NCBI GenBank assembly: GCA_017560175.1
Contig: JAFYOK010000175.1
Span: 1 to 8,586, forward strand
DNA: 8,586 nucleotides
Reading direction: 5' to 3'
Source of the DNA: Clostridia bacterium
Lineage (GTDB): Bacteria > Bacillota > Clostridia > Oscillospirales > Butyricicoccaceae
A program made the translations under genes and the position numbers. Each line of letters opens with the position of its first letter. Within the stretch, counting starts at the first letter, position 1. This document shows, one piece after another, positions 4,977-8,586 of this stretch. A model generated the notes under the pieces. It did not search any database and was not told the origin of the DNA. It saw only the letters and a program-made list of their open reading frames with translations.

Positions 4977-5855
4977 ATGCAGCTTTGCCAAAATGTCAAT
5001 AAAAATTTATGCCGCACCCTTCTTCCCCTTCGTGCGGAAACCGGCAACAAAGGTACCTTCGGCACCCTGCTGGCCCTCTGCGGCTCCCGTGATATGCCGG
5101 GTGCCGCCCTCCTTTCGGGGCAGGCTGCACTGCGCTGCGGCGTGGGTCTGCTGGCTCTGGCCGCTCCCGAAAGTGTCCTCCGTCCGGCAGCAATGGCCAT
5201 GCCCGAAGCCGTCCATCTGCCTATGGAGACCGACCGTGACGGCCTGATGACCACCGAATGGTTTTCTAAACATGTCGTAGGTTATTCCCGTGCCAATGCA
5301 GTTCTGTTCGGCTGCGGCCTGGGACGCGGCAGCGCCGCCAATACTCTTTGTACGCGCCTGTTGCGGCAGGACACCCGTCCGTTGGTCATCGATGCCGACG
5401 GCCTCTTTGCCCTCAGCCAGACCATGCTTCACGGCACATTTGACCGTCCGGTCATTCTGACGCCTCATATAGGTGAAATGGCCCGGCTGACCGGCCTGGA
5501 TATTTCTTATATAAAAGAACACCGTGCACAGTGCGCATGCGACCTTGCACAGGCTCGCAGATGTGTTGTCGTCCTCAAGGACTATGTTACTGTTATTGCC
5601 GCACCCGATGGCCGCAGCTGGCTTCTGGACCGCCCCAACAGCGGTATGGCCAAGGGCGGCAGCGGCGATGTCCTTGCCGGATGTATCGCTGCCCTGCTGG
5701 CCCAGGGATTGCCTGCCGCCGACGCCGCCATTCTGGGCGTATATCTCCACAGCCGGGCAGGAGAACTGGCCGCCAACCGTTACGGCACCCATGCCATGCT
5801 CCCTCGGGATGTTATCGAACACCTCCCTGCCGCCTGGCTGGAGCTGGAACAATAG
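4977..5855 (+). CDS. nnrD: ADP/ATP-dependent (S)-NAD(P)H-hydrate dehydratase, stand-alone
   Basis: The enzyme repairs hydrated NADH or NADPH by ATP- or ADP-driven dehydration in the cytoplasm (YjeF C-terminal/CARKD family, ribokinase-like fold). The protein has 292 residues. Visible landmarks are KGTFG (25-29), VIDADGLFAL (137-146), LTPHIGEMARL (161-171), and the nucleotide-binding loop NSGMAKGGSGDVLAG (221-235) containing the likely catalytic Asp231. There is no N-terminal epimerase (NnrE) domain, unlike many bacterial fusions. Length agrees with stand-alone forms such as the Bacillus one. AGAAGGGA (4958-4965) precedes ATG 4977 at a rather long 11-12 bases, so the exact start is slightly uncertain. 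No terminator follows; a hairpin array begins inside the TAG stop codon. Confidence 0.92.
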   Translation: MQLCQNVNKNLCRTLLPLRAETGNKGTFGTLLALCGSRDMPGAALLSGQAALRCGVGLLALAAPESVLRPAAMAMPEAVHLPMETDRDGLMTTEWFSKHVVGYSRANAVLFGCGLGRGSAANTLCTRLLRQDTRPLVIDADGLFALSQTMLHGTFDRPVILTPHIGEMARLTGLDISYIKEHRAQCACDLAQARRCVVVLKDYVTVIAAPDGRSWLLDRPNSGMAKGGSGDVLAGCIAALLAQGLPAADAAILGVYLHSRAGELAANRYGTHAMLPRDVIEHLPAAWLELEQ

Positions 5856-5970
5856 CAGCTGTGCTGCTGCGATATATGGCCGTCGGCCATGTGATATTTG
5901 CTTCGCAAGTGATATTGCGCTGCGCGCAGTGATATTCGTCCTTCAGACGAGTTGTGGTGTCTGCGACGCA
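5854..5970 (+). repeat. Array of small perfect hairpins joined by GTGATAT
   Basis: Successive inverted repeats with mostly 3-base loops are AGCAGC-TGT-GCTGCT (5854-5868), ATGGCC-GTC-GGCCAT (5876-5890), TTGC-TTC-GCAA (5898-5908), TGCGC-TGC-GCGCA (5916-5928), TCGTC-CTTCA-GACGA (5936-5950) and TGC-GAC-GCA (5962-5970). The linkers are GCGATAT (5869), GTGATAT (5891, 5909, 5929) and the decayed GTGGTGT (5954). Stem sequences all differ while the pairing is kept; the linker is constant and asymmetric. The first stem starts within the nnrD stop codon. There is no U-tract, so it is not a normal terminator. I associate similar arrays with Ruminococcaceae intergenic regions, from memory only. Confidence 0.85.
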
Positions 5971-6015
5971 TTAAATAAATTTATATTTATGTAGAAATAA
6001 AGGAGAGAACCGCTT

Positions 6016-7092
6016 ATGAAGATCAAAGATCTCGAAACCCCTGCACTGGTCGTGCAGCAGGACAAGCTGGAGCGCAACCTCAGCCGCATGATGATGCTGC
6101 TGGCCGGAAAGAAGCCCAAGCTGCGCCCCCATTATAAGACCCACAAGAGCCCCCACATCGCCGCCATGCAGATCGCTGCCGGTGCCAAGGGCATTACCTG
6201 TTCCAAACTCTCGGAAGCCGAGGATCTGGCCGATCACGGTATCCATGATATCCTCATCGCCAATCAGGTGGTTCAGCCGCAGAAAATCGCCAAGCTGGCC
6301 TACCTGGCCGGCAAGTGCCATCTGACCGTCTGTGTTGACGATTACGAAAATGCCCGTGCCCTCTCCCATGCCGCTGTTCTGGCAGACTCTACCATCCATT
6401 GCTATATCGAGCTGGAACTGGGCATGCATCGCTGCGGCCTCGATGATTTTGAAGAATTCTACCGCCTGGCTCAGACCATCGATGGTCTGCCCGGCCTGAG
6501 CTATGACGGCATCCAGGCTTATGCAGGCAACCTTTCCCATGAATACGACAAGAACCTGCGTGAAGTCACCGTTGCCGAAAACGAGCAGCGCCTGCGCGAG
6601 CTCATCCACTATCTTGAAGCGCGCGGTGTTCGCAGCCGCGAGGTCAGCGGCGGTTCCACAGGTACAGCCTACCTCAAGGCCAACAGCCGCATCTATACCG
6701 AGCTGCAGGCCGGTTCCTTCATGCTGATGGACTGCGCCTACGACCGTATGCACGTCGGCTTCGACAATGCCCTCTATGCTGTCTGCACCGTCATCTCGGC
6801 AGGTCCCGGCCGCTTCGTCATTGATGCCGGTGTCAAGAGCCTGTCCCCCGACCAGGATCTGCCCCGTGTCATCGGGTTTGAGGCCGATGCCGTTTCCCTC
6901 AGCGAGGAGCATACTTCCTTCTACGGCAAGCATGATTTCCATGTCGGCGACACTGTTCTGGTCATTCCCGGCCACTGCTGCGCCACCGTCAACCTCTACG
7001 ATCACCTGTATTTCGTCCGCGGCGGTGAACTGACTCCCGAGAGCGAGATCCTTCAGAAGCGCGCCGTTGTCAGCCGCGGCAAGGCACAGTAA
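6016..7092 (+). CDS. DSD1-like PLP enzyme (D-serine dehydratase / D-threonine aldolase family)
   Basis: This is a fold-type III, PLP-dependent, metal-assisted enzyme that probably cleaves or deaminates a D-beta-hydroxy amino acid. It has 358 residues. The alanine-racemase-like barrel starts with KDLETPALVV (4-13). The cofactor lysine is expected in LRPHYKTHKSP (36-46), most likely Lys41. ELELGMHRCG (132-141) and the phosphate-holding SGGSTGT (211-217) follow. The C-terminal domain has IPGHCCATVN (317-326), whose His320 and Cys322 fit the family's P-x-H-x-C metal site. AAGGAG (6000-6005) lies 10 bases before the ATG. Sequence reading alone cannot separate D-threonine aldolase from D-serine dehydratase. 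apbE begins 5 bases after its stop. GC-rich codon use matches nnrD and apbE. Confidence 0.88.
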   Translation: MKIKDLETPALVVQQDKLERNLSRMMMLLAGKKPKLRPHYKTHKSPHIAAMQIAAGAKGITCSKLSEAEDLADHGIHDILIANQVVQPQKIAKLAYLAGKCHLTVCVDDYENARALSHAAVLADSTIHCYIELELGMHRCGLDDFEEFYRLAQTIDGLPGLSYDGIQAYAGNLSHEYDKNLREVTVAENEQRLRELIHYLEARGVRSREVSGGSTGTAYLKANSRIYTELQAGSFMLMDCAYDRMHVGFDNALYAVCTVISAGPGRFVIDAGVKSLSPDQDLPRVIGFEADAVSLSEEHTSFYGKHDFHVGDTVLVIPGHCCATVNLYDHLYFVRGGELTPESEILQKRAVVSRGKAQ

Positions 7093-7097
7093 TCTTC

Positions 7098-8090
7098 ATG
7101 CCTAAATCTATAAAAGCTATTGCCCTCCTCCTGCTTGTTCTGCTGCTGACCGGCTGTGCTCCCACCGAAGAAAGCCTGACCTTTTTTGCCATGGACACCG
7201 TCATGTCGGTCACGCTGTATGATGCTCCGGAAGGTATGACAGCCGAACTGCAGAAGAAGGTCATGGAACTGGAAAAACGGCTGTCGGTCACCGATCCGGA
7301 AAGCGAGATCTATCAGCTTAACCGAAATGGCAGCGCCGATCTTTCTGCTGTGACTTCCGAAGTGCTGGCCGAAACGCTGACTCGCTGTGCTGCCACCGAT
7401 GGTGCATTGGACATCACCATTTATCCGGCCATGCAGGCCTGGGGTTTTACAACAGATGCATACCGTATACCTACCGATGAGGAACTTGCAGCACTGGTCG
7501 AACAGATCGACTATACACAGATCAAGCTGACCGATTCTGTCGCTTCCATTCCCGAAGACAGGATGGTTGACCTGGGTGCCGTAGCCAAAGGCTATACCGC
7601 CCATGTGCTGACCGAAATGCTGCAGGAAGCCGGAGTGGATTCCGCTCTGCTCGACCTTGGCGGCAACATCCAGGCCATCGGCGAGAATCCCAAAGGTCGT
7701 CCCTGGGGTGTTGCTGTGCAGTCCCCCGATGGTGAAGGCTATCTGGGCATTCTGTCGGTCACGGACAAAGCCGTGGTCACATCGGGTGGATACGAACGTA
7801 ATTTTGAGCAGGGCGGCATCACCTACCATCATATCCTCGACCCCGAAACGGCCAGACCTGCCGACAGCGGCCTCGTTTCGGTCACTATTGTCGGCAACTC
7901 CGGCATGGACTGTGATGCCTTCTCCACCGCTCTCTATGTCATGGGTTCGGATAAAGCCATCGAATTCTGGCGCAGCCGCAATGACTTTGAATGCATCCTG
8001 CTGACCGATGCCGGAACTCTGTTGATCACCGAAGGCCTGAAGGATTGCTTCACCTCCGATCACTCGATGACTATCGTGGAAAGGGGCTAA
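7098..8090 (+). CDS. apbE: ApbE-type FAD:protein FMN transferase, lipoprotein
   Basis: ApbE attaches FMN covalently, using FAD, to Ser/Thr of target flavoproteins outside the membrane. The protein has 330 residues. It begins with a lipoprotein signal peptide: charged MPKSIK, a hydrophobic core, then lipobox LLTGC with Cys20 as the lipidation site. Family motifs follow in order: AMDTVMSVTLY (31-41), DLGAVAKGYTAH (158-169), LLDLGGNI (184-191), TSGGYERNF (228-236), YHHILDPETARPA (243-255), and DCDAFSTALYVMG (271-283) with the Mg/flavin-contacting Asp and Thr. The start is 5 bases after the previous stop with only AAGG as a weak ribosome site, suggesting coupled translation. No flavinylated target is seen in the window. 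The Gx-type membrane gene begins 3 bases downstream. Confidence 0.94.
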   Translation: MPKSIKAIALLLLVLLLTGCAPTEESLTFFAMDTVMSVTLYDAPEGMTAELQKKVMELEKRLSVTDPESEIYQLNRNGSADLSAVTSEVLAETLTRCAATDGALDITIYPAMQAWGFTTDAYRIPTDEELAALVEQIDYTQIKLTDSVASIPEDRMVDLGAVAKGYTAHVLTEMLQEAGVDSALLDLGGNIQAIGENPKGRPWGVAVQSPDGEGYLGILSVTDKAVVTSGGYERNFEQGGITYHHILDPETARPADSGLVSVTIVGNSGMDCDAFSTALYVMGSDKAIEFWRSRNDFECILLTDAGTLLITEGLKDCFTSDHSMTIVERG

Positions 8091-8093
8091 ATC

Positions 8094-8585
8094 ATGCAAG
8101 TTCGACGTCTGACCCGTGATGCCCTGCTGACCGCCATCGCGCTGACCATCTTTATGATCGAAGCCCAGATCCCTGCTCCCATTCCCATTCCGGGTATCAA
8201 GCTGGGATTGGCCAATATCATTACCCTCTATGCTCTCTTTATGCTTGGCCCCTGGGATGCCCTGGGTATCCTGCTGGCGCGCATCGTCCTGGGCAGCCTC
8301 TTTGCAGGCAACATGATGATCCTGCTCTACAGCCTTGCCGGCGGTCTGCTCTGCTGGCTGCTGTGCTGTGTCCTTCGACGTATGATGACCGACAGGCAGA
8401 TCTGGCTCTGCTCGATCTTCGGTGCCATCGCCCACAATCTGGGACAGATGGCTGTCGCCATTGCCGTCACCCGCACGCTCGGCCTGCTGGCCTATCTGCC
8501 TGCCCTGATGATTTCCGGTAGGTTGGCCGGTGCCTTCACCGGCTGGTCGGCCCAGTTTCTGATCGGCAGAATGAAACTGATGTAA
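8094..8585 (+). CDS. Gx transporter family / heptaprenyl diphosphate synthase component I-like membrane protein
   Basis: This is a small integral membrane protein of 163 residues with about five hydrophobic segments (roughly 10-27, 38-53, 56-71, 76-94 and 105-150). The conserved IPIPGIKLGLANI (30-42) and the HNLGQ motif (114-118) are typical of the family annotated as heptaprenyl diphosphate synthase subunit I or Gx transporter. The true substrate is not established. Family members are commonly found next to ApbE genes in Clostridia, as here. AAGGGG, inside the end of apbE, lies 7 bases before the ATG, and the gap from the apbE stop is 3 bases, so the two are surely co-transcribed. The TAA stop is one base from the window edge, so any further operon genes are out of sight. 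Confidence 0.88.
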   Translation: MQVRRLTRDALLTAIALTIFMIEAQIPAPIPIPGIKLGLANIITLYALFMLGPWDALGILLARIVLGSLFAGNMMILLYSLAGGLLCWLLCCVLRRMMTDRQIWLCSIFGAIAHNLGQMAVAIAVTRTLGLLAYLPALMISGRLAGAFTGWSAQFLIGRMKLM

Positions 8586-8586
8586 T

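Noticed and set aside
5007..5852. 281-residue minus-strand open frame
   Set aside because: It is antisense to nnrD, which has all family motifs; it is a by-product of codon bias.
5854..5970. CRISPR array
   Set aside because: The constant element is only 7 bases, the variable parts are 9-15-base palindromes rather than 30-base spacers, and no cas genes are present.
5971..6000. Promoter directly before the DSD1-like gene
   Set aside because: TATATT- and TATGTA-like boxes occur in an AT-rich patch, but no -35 at suitable spacing could be found.
5971..7005. 344-residue minus-strand open frame
   Set aside because: It is antisense to the clearly recognised DSD1-like enzyme and has no ribosome binding site or known motifs.
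7053..8435. 460-residue minus-strand open frame
   Set aside because: It is antisense to apbE and the Gx-type gene, has low-complexity composition typical of the complement of GC-rich codons, and matches no family.

Overview
The window looks like a chromosomal segment from an anaerobic gut-type Firmicute (class Clostridia, probably the Ruminococcaceae/Oscillospiraceae near Gemmiger, Subdoligranulum or Faecalibacterium). The evidence is the Clostridia-type ribosomal protein sequences, strong AGGAGG ribosome binding sites, near-consensus sigma-A promoters, a Firmicutes L10 leader, moderately high GC in the plus-strand genes, and a hairpin array of a kind I associate with this group. The genus is a guess from memory, not a database result.

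The left half is transcribed leftward (minus strand). In transcription order it carries rpmG, secE, nusG, rplK and rplA, driven by a promoter near 4807-4835. An internal consensus promoter (2359-2387) and an L10 leader with a transcription attenuator then control rplJ and rplL. A strong intrinsic terminator (1185-1216) closes the block. Two look-alike 23S rRNA mimics, one before rplK and one before rplA, are probable L1 autoregulatory sites. rpoB/rpoC do not follow rplL. Instead a separate transcription unit, with its own promoter at 1100-1128, encodes a VWA-like/metallopeptidase (DUF2201-type) protein that runs off the left edge.

The right half is transcribed rightward (plus strand). It holds a stand-alone ADP/ATP-dependent NAD(P)HX dehydratase (nnrD), a 115-bp intergenic array of perfect small hairpins joined by the constant heptamer GTGATAT, and then three tightly packed genes: a DSD1-like PLP enzyme (D-serine dehydratase/D-threonine aldolase family), an ApbE-type FAD:protein FMN transferase lipoprotein, and a Gx-transporter/heptaprenyl-diphosphate-synthase-component-I-like membrane protein. 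The two halves diverge from about 4811-4905.

The left half makes and self-regulates translation parts: L1 acts on rplK-rplA, and L10(L12)4 acts on rplJL. The right half mixes cofactor repair, D-amino acid metabolism and flavinylation. The most unusual item is the hairpin array at 5854-5970. The most instructive regulatory items are the covarying twin L1 sites and the mutually exclusive antiterminator/terminator pairing in the L10 leader.
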